Source: Cladopsammia gracilis (lineage: Eukaryota > Cnidaria > Anthozoa > Scleractinia > Dendrophylliidae). From it: a DNA stretch of 64,000 nucleotides. The position numbers were made by a program, and so were the translations under genes. A model generated the notes under the pieces. It did no database searches. It saw only the letters and a program-made list of their open reading frames with translations, and was not told the DNA's origin. Positions 1 through 15,145 of the stretch are shown piece by piece. The stretch spans positions 1 through 64,000 of the forward strand of contig JAJGOT010000439.1 of NCBI GenBank assembly GCA_022457155.1, given 5' to 3'. Positions within the stretch are counted from its first letter, which is position 1. Each line of letters starts with the position of its first letter.

Positions 1-396
1 AATTATTATTCGACATAGCATTTTAGAGTGCAAATACACATCAAAACAAGTGCAAATATGACATGTTATCACACTCTTCTGACTGTGCGCTAGGAAAAAC
101 AGTTTCAAAAACTTAGTTTTAGGAGATTACTGTTGTATAATAAACAATTTATTCAGCAAAAAGTTGTGTAATACGGCTGGACATTTTTACGCTGAATAAC
201 CTCTATATAGTTGTTATAAATGAATCCTGATCACTTTAACCATTATGGTAAACACAAAACTGTTATCAAGGGTTAAATTCTAGGTTCAAAAGAAGAAAAT
301 TTATTAATACAGATGTGCTGAAAGGAAACCGTTTAGATCATATACATCAGTTCAAGAAACAAGTTTGGGAAATTTGCACAGTTTACATGTACGTAC

Positions 397-3300
397 CACT
401 TCTTCTATAGCAGCTTGCTATCATAAGCTGCCACTTGACTTCATTTGGTCTGGAGAAAAAATACCGTAAGTCTGTTGTTATTCTTGGTTTGCACTTAATC
501 ATAATGTTATATCAAAATTCAGAAGCATTGAAAAATAGATTTGATTCTAAATCTTTTATGGAATTGTATAGAGTTAAAAGCTACACATGTGGGCCAAATT
601 TTGAAGCCCAATAACATTTTGGTGAAGAGTTATGGACTGACCTGCCATCTCGGTGTACCACTTTAGTACACCAACATGGCGGCAAAAACTTCTTTTATTA
701 CACCACAAATCAGCAGTTAAGAAATACTTACTGTATTACAGCAGCTTTTTCGAAGTAATGTATTGCTTTTTCGCAGAATTGAGAGTCAATGTAATAAGCT
801 CCAAGCCAGGAGATGATATCAATGTTAGATGGAAAATATCTGTAGGACTAAAGATGTGAAAAGGGGATCAAGATCAAGGTAATTAAAGGGTTTGTACTAT
901 AGAAGAATATTATAGTTTTTTTGTTTTTTGAAAAAAAAAAAAACAATATAAATTATATAATTTATATCAAACATAAAAATACACCAGTATTTAAAAAATA
1001 ACATTGGCAAATTATTGTTGCATCAATTTGTTGCTAATCCACTGAAAAAAATTCACATAATATTATTTTAATTTTTAATTAGATGATTTAATAAATGAAT
1101 GAAATGAAATGAATGAAAGATTTATTTAAGGAGGAAACCACATCACCCATGGGTGGTTTTCATGAGGGACCTCCATATGATTTAATAAAAATACAATAGT
1201 TCTAACAATACAATGAATACAATAGTTCTAACCTCAAAGTGATATTGAAATGCTTGTGACTTGTCCTGTTCACTGTCATAAAGTTCACCCAGTTTTGACA
1301 GCACTGAAGGATCTGTAGGTACTACAGATACAAGCTGCATATACCTGCAGAAGAAAATAAACAAACAATTTAGGTAAGATTGCCACGGCAAAAAAAAAGA
1401 TCAATTGGTAAGGAAATCCAAGTTATCCTCAGATGTTTGAATGCAGGACCTCTATTACAGGGCTCTCCTTGTTTTTCAATGGAGCAGGTAAAAATGATTT
1501 CTGAAGATTAAGGTAATTTTTTACTAATGACTGATACTGTAGGCAGTAATCAGTGGTGGATCTAGGGGTTGGGTCTGGGGGTCTGCCCCCCCCCCCCCCC
1601 CCCCACCCCTTTACAACACATTCTGGATCTGTTACTGGTAAAGGTACTATACATATTGATTGGGAATTTGGAAATGTTAGGGAGGGAAGGGGGGGGGGGG
1701 AGGAGTTATGGTATGAAATGGAGGAATTCAAAATAAGAGAGAAGTCGACAATGACCAAAAACCAACCCACATACAATAGTGCTACTTTTTAGAATGACTC
1801 TGTGTCTTACCATTCTATAGCTTGATTTTTATCTTCTAACAATTCATATCTTTGGGCCATAGTCAAAGAAAAGACAGACTGCAAGCACATTAAATCAAGT
1901 ACTCGGCTATCACTTGAGTATGACTTGTAAGCAACATCTATAATGCAATATTGGGAGGTGTGATGGCCTAATGGTCAGTGTGCTGGACTCAAGATTGAGT
2001 GGTCCAGTTTTGAGCCCAGCCAGGGTCATCGTGTTGTGTATAAATGGGTACTGGCAAATTAAATGCGAGGAGGGGGGTAACCCTGCGATGGACCAGCATC
2101 CCATCCAGGGGTGAGTAAGCCTTTATGGGCCACTAGGCTCAAATGTAGACTTCTATAATGCCATACTCTTCTGTCAAGCAGAGAGGATGAAGCGACACAG
2201 CTAGGGGACCCATGAACACTCCTCCCTTGTTTGAAAAAAAAGGGTCCAAATTGTTCCATTCTGAAATATTTCCAAGCAAGTCTGAATCCACCACTGTCTA
2301 GTACATAATTGCATTATGCCGTAACATGGTGAATATGAACAAAAACGTATGTCAGTCTCAAGGTAATTACAGTATAGTACAGTAATAGGGACACCAACGG
2401 GACAGATCCAGGTGTCCGTATTATAGGTGTCTGTATTTTAGAGGTGTCTGTATTATAGAGGTGTTGAGGTGTCCGTATTATAGAGGTGTCTGTATTATAG
2501 AGGTGTCCGTATTATAGAGGTGTCCGTATTATAGAGGTGTCTGTATTATAGAGGTGTCTGTATTATAGAGGTGTCCATATTGTAGAGGTGTCCGTATTAT
2601 AGAGGTGTCTGTATTATAGAGGTGACCGTATTATCGAGGTAGAGATTGTAAGAATTGTAGAATCTCAGGGACCAACTCAAGTGAACAGTCTATAATAGAG
2701 GGGGGTCTGTATTATGGAGGTGTCTGCAAGGAAAGGTTTGACTGTATGATGTACAAGGAATTGGACTTTAAAATGGATTTTATAAGGATAAAGGATACAT
2801 GTTTGCAATCTGATAAAGAACTTGAGGGTGATTCCTGAGGATTGCCTGAAGCTTATGGAAACAGTCCAGAGCATCCTCCAGCCGATTTAACTTCTTATGT
2901 ACAAGACCTGTTCCATTCATGTACAAAAACAAGGAATGCCACCATGTAAAATGTACATACTTAGGCATTTGATCTGTTCATGAATTCAAGCAAACAACAC
3001 AAACAATTCACAGACTCTGGCTACATAGATACAGCGCTTTTGTTATGTCCTTGGGCAAGAAACTTTACTCTCAAAGTGCTTTAATATAGAGCCTTCTTCT
3101 TGGTCCAGTTCAAAAATGATAATAACTATTATTTTTCAACTGAACCAAAAAAAACGCTCTAATAAATATAATAATAAATTAATACAATGTTCTTAGCCAC
3201 ATTTACAAATCTCAACGCACTTTTATATACAAGATAACCACAAACACAAAGTAAATATTACATTATAATATGATTATCATAATGTCAAGGCAGGACCAGA

Positions 3301-6300
3301 CCCAGACCCCCTTGTTCAGTCTAAAGTCTGATGTGAATATTATGGGATGTGGCAGCAAAATCCCCAGCTGCTGGTAGTTTGTGAGGCTCAGAAGAGAGCT
3401 GAACACACCTAATCTCCTCACAATTCTTGCGATCTACATTTTTTGTATAAAAAAGGCCATGAATAAAATGTATTTGTGCATTGATCTGCAGTCCAGCATA
3501 CCTAAATTAAACAAAGCTTCTGTGCAAGATGCTTCGACATTATAAGCCTCCTGATAATACTCTCTTGCCTTCTCATAATCCCCACTGGCAAACAAACAGT
3601 TGCCTTTGTTGACCAGTGCTGAAATAAAATTGAGATCCCTGATGAGATGAATTACACTATTCAATCTTTTATAATAAAAGTAATAAGTTCCATTGCAAGA
3701 TCAGATTCTGATAACTTCTTGCTTGATTCTATATATAAGCTGCAACCTCTCTCACATAATGCCCAACGAATGACATATACTCAACCTATCAAAACTGTGT
3801 TTGGCCACCTTAAGCTCAGAAAATTTGTACCTTAATAATAGTTATACAATTATTGTATGTTAATTTCTGAGAGCAAATTCTCAAAAACAGAGCCCAAACC
3901 ACAACAAAATGCACGCAAAAATCAGTCAAATTTGACCCCGCACAGAGAGATGGCAGTTTGCATTTTTTTGGGGTATGGTGTCGATTCCACTGTATAAACC
4001 ACTTTATCTTGATAAACTGACTGAACATTACGTACCAGCAGGATTATAGCGATCAGCTGTTATTGCCAGTTCTGCATACTTGTCTGCTTGGGACACCTCA
4101 TTTTCCTAAAACATGAAAATTATAATAATCATTTTGTTATTAATAATAGAGTTTGTCTCTCAATATAAATATTTATTAATTTTCAGTTTGGATGTATATA
4201 TACAGGAGACTTACCAGAAAGTATAGAAATGATAAATTAGTAGCTGCAGTTGACTGGACTTTTGAATCTTTTTTCTCAAAACCTTTAAGGGTTTCAATGG
4301 CCTGCAAAAACAGAGAAGGCATACAGAGTATTTTAAGGTATAATAAAAGAACACTCAGGACTGTAATCTAGCAGAGGCAACTAACTTTTGTCTTTAGATG
4401 ACAAGAAAAACCGAGTGTTTGCACATACTGTAGCTTAACTGTTGGGCACCCTAAATTTTATAGGTGGACTCCCTTTGGGTTCCCTATGATACCTTTTAGA
4501 AAACAAGTACAGCCTTACTTCAAGTTACAAGGAGAATACATCCACTGACCTAAGATATTGGCATCAACTGCTACAATCAAATCATAAAATACCTTTAAGT
4601 TTATTTGTCAGCTAAAAACGTCCTAAAGTACTAGATGTCCAAAGTACCAGATATTCAAAACTAGATGTGCACTTTAATATGTTAGGAAAGCGAGGATTTT
4701 TTGCACTCAAATTCTTTACAATAATTATTATGAACTGCCATTAAACTCCACGTTCCTGAAGCCTGGTTATATACCAATAAAATATTGCAGACTTGTTGCA
4801 GAGAACAAATCATTCTTTCATTTTCTCCTACATTAGAAAAATCGCTGCCAGAGAAACTACAGAGCATAAATGAATCTTTGTTTTGTTTTCGAAGTAACAT
4901 AAAATATGTTTTGCAGTGAGAAAACAACATCATGGCACTAAACAACAGCTTTGATTAAACATTAATCTAAAGTGACAGACTTGAAAAACACTGCTTTTCT
5001 ATAAGCTCAATATTTTCCCTTTGCAGAGCCCTTTAAAACTTCATTTGAGTGGCCTAGAATGTAATATTTCCCATACAAAATGTTAAATTGCGATCATAAA
5101 TGCCGGCACCACAAGTGCCGGTATTCCATGCCGATGAGGGAGATGTCAGTTGACAAGGGTTTTAGTAAGCTTGTATGTACCTTAGCAAGGTCCTTCTCTT
5201 TCAGATATGTAATGGCCTTTGTTATCTCAAGTTCATTTGCTAGTTCCAAGTAGGGTGATGTCTTCACACACTCAATACACCTACAAGGAGTGGACAACAA
5301 GTTAATAGGGCACTTCCAAATAGCTAAAGGATAATTTACACTTACTGACTTATCGGCCCTGATGTGTCAGCCATGATAAATCAGGCATTGCATTGGTGTG
5401 TGTGAATAGCGATCCAATGCACCCATGACTTCATTTCAATAAGTCAGCCCAATTCGGAAAAATATGTGGTGGAAGCCACACAGTTTTTTGTGTATTGGGC
5501 CCAAGTTGTGAATGAAAACACTACCTGAAATGCATACCCCACCATACAATTGTGGCAAAATGGTGGGGAAAAAAATCTGCCAGGAAAAACAGTGGCATAG
5601 TTAATAGTGGCATGGGTGGAATATCTCTGCCTGTAAGACAAGTGTGATCCAGACTACTACGTGACTTCCTGATTTATCGTGGCTGACAAATCAGGTTGAT
5701 AAATTGGTACACGTACATGTAAGAGCTACACAAAACAAATCATGACATCAGTAACATGAAAATGTACACCAGTAATTTCAGTTACCGGTACTTACCAATC
5801 AAATCCAGCTGCAAATGTACTTTCAATTGCTGGAGATATGAGTTTAGCAGCACTCATAATGCACCTATCAGCTTGTGATTTCCTTCAAATAAAGTAGTAA
5901 AACTGTTATAGACTAAGTTTAAGTAGTCTGAGATGATGTTACACAAAGGCAATTTTTCAGTTGCAACTCATCACACAAAGCCGATAAGAGCGAGCACCGA
6001 AAGACAAGTTGGAAGATATATGTCACATCCACAGGTTGCAAAGCAACTTGCAACATTGTAAACAATTAAAGACTGGACACATTAAATCTGTGGAGGAGTA
6101 GGTGAAGTGGTTAGCCAATGCATTCCAGATCTAAAGGTGTGTGGTTCCAGGCCTGGTCTCAGCCATCATGTTGTAGCCTTAGACAAGAAACTTTACTCCA
6201 CATTGTCTCTCTCCACCCAGGTGTGTAAATGGGTACTAGTGACTAAATGCTGGGGGTAACCCTGCAATGGACTATGTAATAATTGCTTCATACTATAGTA

Positions 6301-9114
6301 CTACTTTATTAGTACATAATAAATCTACTTTTTCTGTAACCTGTATTGTAATTTTTTGTTTCAAGACAATCAAGTTAACACTCTAGCTCTAGCCATTCCA
6401 CCAATTCTTTGATACTACAGTATATACATGACTGTATACTTACAAAAAATAATAATGATGTAGGGATAACAGAAAATCACCACTTGGAAATAATTGAACC
6501 TTAAAACCTAAAAGTAATTAGCTAAGGATTATCACTTACTTCTGTCGTTCAATTTGACGTAGTTTGTCATTTCTGATTACTTCCAGGATCAATGCATGCT
6601 GGGGGTCATCCTGATCAAATTGAAGGGAAAACTAACATTAAATTACCCAATATTTAAGTTAATGTAAAGAGTTGGAAGTTCTGAATGAACAGTCACACTG
6701 TTGTCACTCTGAGTTTTCCTTTTTAAATAGATTTAATAAAGTAGAACAAGTAGAGAAAAATTTAAAGATTCTTTTCACAAAGAAATGCCTGAATATTTCT
6801 AAAGCTTCATATACATGTACATTCTGTACCCTACGGTCTTGTGAATAAATACGGCGACCAATTATGCAAAGAGAATGTTTTATAGTGGAAGCTGGATTTT
6901 ATTTGTGGGTGAGCGAAAACTTATCTGGGTGAGTGCATTACAAAAGTCACTTTCCTGGCTGGTAAGTGCTCTCACAATTTACTTTTCAACTCTTTTAGTG
7001 AATTTCATCCTCACCCCTGTCAAGGTGTACTTGTCCTCGTCATCAAAGCCCAGGCTAACTGTTAACAGCTTTTGAAATGTCTTTTTCATTTTCTCTTTGT
7101 CTCCCAGGGCATAGTAACACAACAATAGGTTGAACCCTGTCTGAAAGCTCGCCTTCTCAGCCATAATGTGTTCAAATGAGGTAACTGCATCACTGAATTG
7201 TGCCATCTTGACAAATGAAACACCAATATTTTGCATGATTTTTATCCTAGTGAAAAGCAAAACACAATATTATAGTTTAACAGTCTTTCATCATTGCTTA
7301 GAGAGATTCAATGAGTTCACAAGTTACATCAGGCATTGTTTTCATAAAGATGGTCACTGAAGGGAAATGGTTGCTTCTGGGAGTGATTGCTGCTGGTTCA
7401 TACCTCATGTCCTTGTGTGTGTTTGGCACTTGATCCAAGGCCATTCTGTATTGTTTTACAGCCTGGGGATATTTCTTTTGCTCATAATAAATATTTCCCA
7501 TATTTACTCTTAGTCGTCCTAAAAGAGACATGGGTTAATTTAATGAAAGCAAGATAAAGATTATTTTGTTGTTGAAAATTAACATAATTACCCCAGTTGT
7601 TAAATGAATTAATGGCAATATTCACCTGGGAGCTTTTTTAAGGGACACAGGGTCATGATTTGGTTTAGCAAGCTCATTAGAGATGACAAGTGCAGTCAAA
7701 TTAAAAAGGATGGATAAAAATAGTTTGCAGTAATATTACTACAAAGTAAACATCTAATAATTTATATGACAAGTCTCCCTTTGGTAGAGTCTGGTTCAAA
7801 GGCTTGCAGGGTTGAGTCGGTTCCAGAGATTCCAGGGCTCATAAATTAATCTCTAAATCCACTCCTTCAACTGATATTTTAATTGTTATAACATTCCTTA
7901 TTAAAACTTAATGCATGATCAGGGGTGTAGCTAAGAAAACACTTAGCAGGCCCATTAACTTGCCCAGCCAGGTTCTCTGGCTTAATTGTGCACCTTCAAA
8001 ATCTCCCAAAGTCTTTGCTTTCTAGTCAAATTTCAGCCGGTGATAAGTTCTCTTTCAGGTGGTGAAATTAGCCGGTAGCCAGCTCTTAGCTACATCTCTG
8101 CAGGATTACATTTAAATTAATTTACACCTGGCTTATACCAATTGGACTGAACTTTAATGTACAGTTCCAGAAATTATCCCTACTCCTCCATGGATGGTCA
8201 ATGGAAATTTCAAGGGGGAGGGGGGTCTCAAAAACCAAAGTTTTTACAGGAAAGTATGAAGCCAAACCGGAATTTCCAGAGGGGAGGGGAGGGGGGGTTG
8301 AACTAAAAAACCTTCCACAAGGGAGGTATTAATATTTTTCTTGAAGAACAAAATATTTGAAGTGAAAGTCAGCCTTTAAAAATTCAACTGACCAATGGCA
8401 GCTAGCTTTTCACACTATATTTGCCAATGCTAATTAGAAATAAAAACAAGCTTATTTTCACCTGCATTGCTAAACATCTTGTTCTTGACAATGACCTGGT
8501 ATGTGTTTAGAGCCTCAGCATACATTTTGTTAGCATGGTACTGATTGGCCAGATTAAACAATACCTACACAGCAGGATAAACCATACTGTATGTTTAGAT
8601 CAAGCAGTTAATTTTTTAAAGGTTCTATTGGTTGTTGCTTTGAGAGCTATTACTAACAACTTTAAGTAGAATATCAATAAGTCAAACCATTAGAGGAAGC
8701 ACAATTTATTTATTATTAAAACTGTTCATGTTAAACAAGTGAAGCAGTGGAACCTGTACATGGTTTGTGTTACCACGAGGTTCAAGTTATTGAAATAAAG
8801 ATTAATATCTACCATGTATAAATAAAAAAAAATACAATATTTTTAAAGAGGATGGCACCAAGCTAACTCTAGGTTAATTAGGGCGGCCCTCTAAAAATTC
8901 CTGGTCAAATTGGAATTAAGAAAAGTTTACTAAGTTTTTGATGAGGGAGGAAAAACTGGAGTGTACATGGAGAGTAAAACCTTTAAAGCAAGGATGAGAA
9001 CTTACAACAAACTCAACCCACAAATGACACATGTTACCTGTTATTTGTTTTATATTACCGTATTTACCCGTGTATAATGCGCACTTATTTTAGCCGAAAT
9101 GAACACTTAAATAC

Positions 9115-9145
<31 letters not shown>

Positions 9146-12100
9146 TGGACCCACGCGACATTAGAATAACAAAGACACTGAAACGTGCGATGTAATTGGC
9201 CTTTAATTTGAGAGTAAATTAAACTACCAATGACAAGTTAACAATTTGGATCCTAGAATAAATTAAACTAAGTACTTAAGCGAACAGATGATCAACAGTC
9301 ACTTTAATTTTGAGCAATCAAACGTAAACATGGCTACAAAACTCACCGGAACGAAACGTCAAAGTTATACAGTGTCAGATAAGTTGAGAATCATCAATTT
9401 CGCCGAAAAGCATGGAAATCGCGCCGCTGAAAGAGAGTTCGGAGTATCTGAAAGTAACGTTCGCTTATGGCGGAAGAGCAAGGAAAACTTGGAAGAGATG
9501 CCTCGGTTGAAACGAGCGAATCGTGGGAAAAAAGCTGCATGGCCAGAACTTGAGGTTGATCTCCTCGATTGGATCACGGAGAAACGGAACAACGGTCTCG
9601 CAATTTTACCATCGCTGGTGAGGCTGAAGGCCCTCGACATGGCAAAGAACGAGAAATACGGGATTCCGCCAGGGCAGTTTAAAGCAGGTAACCACTGGTG
9701 CCAGCGTTTCATGAAGCGGAATGGCTTGTCTCTTCGACAAAAGACAACTCTTGCCCAGCGGCTTCCAGATGACTACGAGGAGAAAATCGTGCGATTCCAC
9801 CGCTACATTATCGATCTTCGCAAAGAGCACAGTTATCCTCTACATGTTATTGCTAACATGGACGAAACGCCTCTAACATTTGACATGCCGCCAAATCGAA
9901 CCATCCACAACACGGGGGAGAAGACGATCAAGATTCGTACGACGGGTAATGAAAAGAACCGCATTACAGTTGTGTTGACCTGTGCTGGCGACGGAAGCAA
10001 ACTGAGACCGATGGTAAACTTTAAAAGAAAAACTCTCCCAAAGGTTGCTAACAAGCACGGAGTTGTAATCGCCGCTCAAGAGAAAGGTTGGATGGATGGC
10101 GAAGGAATGAAAACATGGATCGAGAAAGTTTGGCGTTCGAGGAGAGGTGGCCTGGGGAGGAGAAGGAGCCTGCTTGTTTGTGACGCGTTCGAAGCCCACG
10201 TGACCGAAAGCGTGAAAACAGCACTGACACGAGAAAACACCAACTTGGCAGTAATTCCCGGCGGATTAACCTCGATCTTGCAGCCGCTGGATGTGTCTAT
10301 AAACAAACCGTTTAAAGATGGTGTTAGAAAGAGGTGGATGGAGTGGATGTCCGAGGGAATCCATGAGTTTACGGCGAGTGGCCGCCAAAAGAAACCATCT
10401 GAGGAACTGATTCTTTCTTGGATCGCAGGAGCATGGCAGGACATTTCCGAAGAAATGATTGAATCTTCATTTATGAAATGCGGAATTACTAACAGTCTTG
10501 ATGGGTCAGAGGACGACTTAGTTTACCAGACCGAAGATGATTGCAACGAAGAACTTGATGACTCGTTTGCAAGAGAACTATTTCAGTCAGACTCCGAGTC
10601 CGAGTTCGAAGGATTTGAGATTTGAACACTCAATAATTATTGAACTGTGAGTAGGTTATTTATAAGGACAGGAAGCAAGTGCTGCAATTGAAACGAGAAC
10701 TTATTGACATTTAAAAGCAAACGCTACTATGAGATAATTTATATTTGTTATTTTATTTTTGTAAGTCAAGTACAGGTACACGTAAGTTCAAATTTATGCT
10801 AAGGTACATTTTATTACCGGTACGTAAAAAGGCGCTTGTATATTGTATACTCGTAAAATTTATTGACAGCTAAGTAAGTGAAAGATGTTGTAACCATTTA
10901 ATATTTCGGTTAGTTTGCCGAGTTCATTAAAATAAATAATGTTATACAATTTAACCTTTGTCTTGAGGAGTTTATTTTTATTTTTTTCCCAAAATTCGGT
11001 CTAAAATTGGGGTGCGTATTATACATGGGCGCGCATTATACACGGGTAAATACGGTATATGCTATTACAGTGCACAGTGTAATAGCAACTTTATGTTAAG
11101 TATTTACAAGTTTTGTACTAAGGAGAATCCTGAGAAAAATGGTATTATAAAGTACTTACAGAGTAAGTTAAGTCAAGGTTGATTTGCTCCCCAAGGGATG
11201 TCTGCTCCCTCTGTCGACACAGGGCACGCTCTTTCCTCCCTGCCTCTTTGGCCTTGTCAAGAGCCTTTTGTATACAAAAAAGAAAAAACACTCAGCAATC
11301 AAATATAGATTCACTTTGGTCTTCAAAATATTGAGACAACCTAATTTTTCAAATACAGTATTGCATGTTTTGCTGCAAGTCCATTGGAGCAGTTTTTGCT
11401 GAGTGTGATAAAACCCAAACCAAAGTAATCACTTTAGCCAATCACAACAGATGCAGACAATCCAATGAACCAATCAGAACTCCAAGCAAATACATTGTAC
11501 ATGTACATGGTAGCTGGTGTCAGGAAAATGTGTGTGAGTAAGTGACAATTGGTTTTGGTTTTACCTCAGATTGGTTGAGAAAGTGATACAAGATTTTTTA
11601 GCCAGTTACAAAGTGCAGTAATGCAAAACAAAAGCAATCATGAAATTACTTTGGACACTCAATAGAAAAATGCTCTATTGACTATTGAGAAAAGCTTCAA
11701 CAACAGTGCATTAAAAGAAATAGTTTTCTTACCAGTGGAAACTCCGCTCTATCATTAGCAAAACAACTTTCCTCTATGAGTTCATTCACTTTCTTTTCCA
11801 TTTGCTTGACTTTCTCCTCTGGACTGTTGATTATGCAAACAAATAATAATAATAACATTCATGGGGTAAAAATTTCATGACAGAATTTTTGTCAGTTACC
11901 AGGGGTACATGTGATTGTTATACATTTAATAGACTACAAGCAGTCCCTTTTTCCCAGCTCAGTCTGTCGAACATGAAACGAAAAAACATTGGAGAGCGAT
12001 AAAATAATGGCCACATGAAAACTGGGGGCGAGAGGCGCATCCTTTTTTACCCCCAGTTTTTGCAGCCATTTAACACTCACCAATGTTTTTTTTTTCGTTT

Positions 12101-14889
12101 CTCGCTTGACTGCTGGAAGCTGGAAGAGAGGGACTGCTTGTAGTCTATACATTTCTTCAACATTGCATCAGTTGATTAACGTTTTCTTATTACCTTTCTT
12201 CACCCTTTCCTTCCAGGGGAGGGGCAGGTAGTCGTGCCTGATTGAAAGGATCAAACTGGCCACCTCCCGTCATGGGTGGCCCTGTTTGAGAGTAAATACA
12301 AGATATCATGATATTAATAATATTATAATAATAATCTTTATTTATCCTACAAAATGGAGCAGCGGATACAAAGGTAACAACCAGTATATATAAACCCATG
12401 TGTCAACAATGTACATGATTGTACTGTTAGTGTAGTTTTCTTTACAATTTTAATTCTACTGTACTTACTTTCTGAAGATGTATAACCCACTGCACGAACT
12501 GCTGTCATGGGACGCGCTGTCCCTGTATCCTAAAACAAACGTCAAAAATAATAGAACACTTAAATTAAACACAAAGAAAGGATATTGAAGGATTACATAA
12601 AGGGCTTTGAATTAACTTACTATGCTAAATTAAAGGTGGATGACATTTAAGTCAACATTATGTAGTTGTACTTAAAATAAAATTAAATTTCTTACTGCAA
12701 TGCCTGTTGTAGGTCGACCCATTGAAGATCCTGGTACTTTGCCACGCTAAACACATATTTAGAAAGTAATAATTTAATTAGTAAACAATTAAGGAATCTC
12801 CAGGCATCAACAATTCTAGACAGTTTTTAAAACTATTAACCAGTGTACACATTTCAAAGTGCACTTCAGTCAAAGATGATCTACAGAATTACAAATTCTC
12901 CCTGAATAGATGCCAGTTCATTGCGCACAAGATTACACCAGGCCTAGCATTTATCAGGATTCCCTGTAAAGGACTGCTGGCCGGTTACCCATTTACAGTG
13001 TATATGTTGTGGTTCAAATTTAATCTTTGGTTTGAATTTTTCAAACCAGTTTCAATTTTTCAAACTGGTTTGAAATTTTCAAACTGGTTACAAATTTTTA
13101 AACACATAGCTCATTCTCATTTATTTGTACCTCTGACATTACGGTGTCACACATTTCAGTAAGCACTCAGTTTTGTGATTCGGGTTAAGAACTGATGCAG
13201 TCACTTTTAAAATCCTAAACACTGATTTTAAATGGTTAGCTTTCATATAAGATAAGGGCCAGTGCTCACTGTCAAGCCTACATGTATAACATATCTCCAC
13301 ATGGCAACATTTTGCTACATTGTATTTATTTCTTTAATAATAACATACATACACATGTACATCTGTACTGAATGAAATACAATACAATGTGTTAAAAAAA
13401 CACACATACCCCAGCTGATGTTGCTATCTTAATGCCTGTTTTCTGTAATGAAAGATCATGTAAAATTGTTACAAGCATGTACAGTAAACTAACAAAAGAA
13501 CAAGTGAATGTAGCCCTTGTTAAACAAAGTTGATTTAATTCTTAATACTTTTTTATTTTAACAAAGACCTGAAGGGAAAAGGTATTGTAACAAAACAAGG
13601 GGAATATTCTTTTACAATAGACAAACTATTTCATACTCAGATGCAAATATTATATCAAGAAATTGTACAAATATCTATTAAATGTAGTTCTCACTGTTAA
13701 GTCTGTGAACATCTTTGATTGAGTATTAGGTGATAAAATACTGAAAATAAAGTCATCTTCACCATGATCATCAACCTTTGTTATTGAACAGCCATATTGT
13801 GTACCTACTTGTGATATCCTCACAGATGTTAGTGAGGTTTAACTGAATATTATATTTCCCTTCTTTCTTTTTAATAACAAAGAATTAATTTGAACACTCA
13901 CCACACCCGGTCTCTGTCCATGACTCGTTTTCAGAGCTTGTTGAAATTCTTCGTCATCCTCAAGGTTCTAGAAATATAATTTTAAGAAACTTACGTCGCA
14001 CTATACTAATGTACTTGCTGGAACATCTCCACCTGGGTTATTGTTGAGCAACTTAGTTCAGTGTTCAAGATAAGAGAGGGGTCTCAGGTCAAAAAACTAT
14101 CAAGCTAGGCTGGCTTCCTGACCTGACAAATCAAATGGCTAACTTAAGAAGATTTAGAGAGACCCACAACCTGTTGTGTGGAGACACGGTGGTCTAGTGG
14201 TTAGCGCATCGGACTTTCAACCTGAAGGTCGGTGGTTCGAAGCCTGGTCTCTGTCGTCGTGCTGTTTCCTTAGACAAGAAACTTTACTCCACACTGTTTC
14301 TCTCCACCCAGGTGTATAAATGGGTACCGGCGACAAAATGCTGGGAGTAACCTTGCGATGGACTAGCATCCCATCCAGGGGGGAGTAGCAATATTCCTAG
14401 TCGCTTCATGCTACAGAAACCGGGTTAAGCTCCGGCCGTGTGGGCCATCTGGTTCGTGTGCGACAACCTGTTGACCCCATAAAATTATTCATCGACTCCC
14501 TGTCTTTGAAAGTTACATGTAACTGGAACACTGAACTTAAGATGCTCATATTTCATTCTTGTGTGGTGGGTACTTTAATTTGTTCTTGTTCATTTAGTAC
14601 TCATTTTCAATTGTCAGTCAATCAGATTTGAGTGAAAGTTCATGACCAGAGTCTGTGATCCATGGCACTGGGAAAGATGATTGCGGCTCTGGGGAGGAGA
14701 ATGATTTCAAGCCCAGAGAATGATGGGGGTATGATTTAACTCAAATGTTAGTTTTGCTCTTCAGGAGTTCCATTGGTTTGGAAAAACAACACTTTTTACA
14801 TGTTATTTTTTTTTGTATGTTTGTATTTTTGTTCAACTCACTATTTCCCTTTTGTCTTGTCCAATTTTTTCTGTTTTGTTAGTGTTTTC

Positions 14890-14972
<83 letters not shown>

Positions 14973-15052
14973 ATATATTACCAAGAATTAATTTCTTTCA
15001 CTGAACATTATTTATTGGTAGTGATTAGAGTGTATGCTTAAACATTGTTAAA

Positions 15053-15145
<93 letters not shown>

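Noticed and set aside
14183..14255. tRNA-Glu gene
   Set aside because: Good A and B boxes, but the acceptor stem is poor and it is the head of a 286-bp SINE with target duplication.
14773..15004. ORFs with YIYIYI tracts
   Set aside because: Translation of the TA microsatellite.
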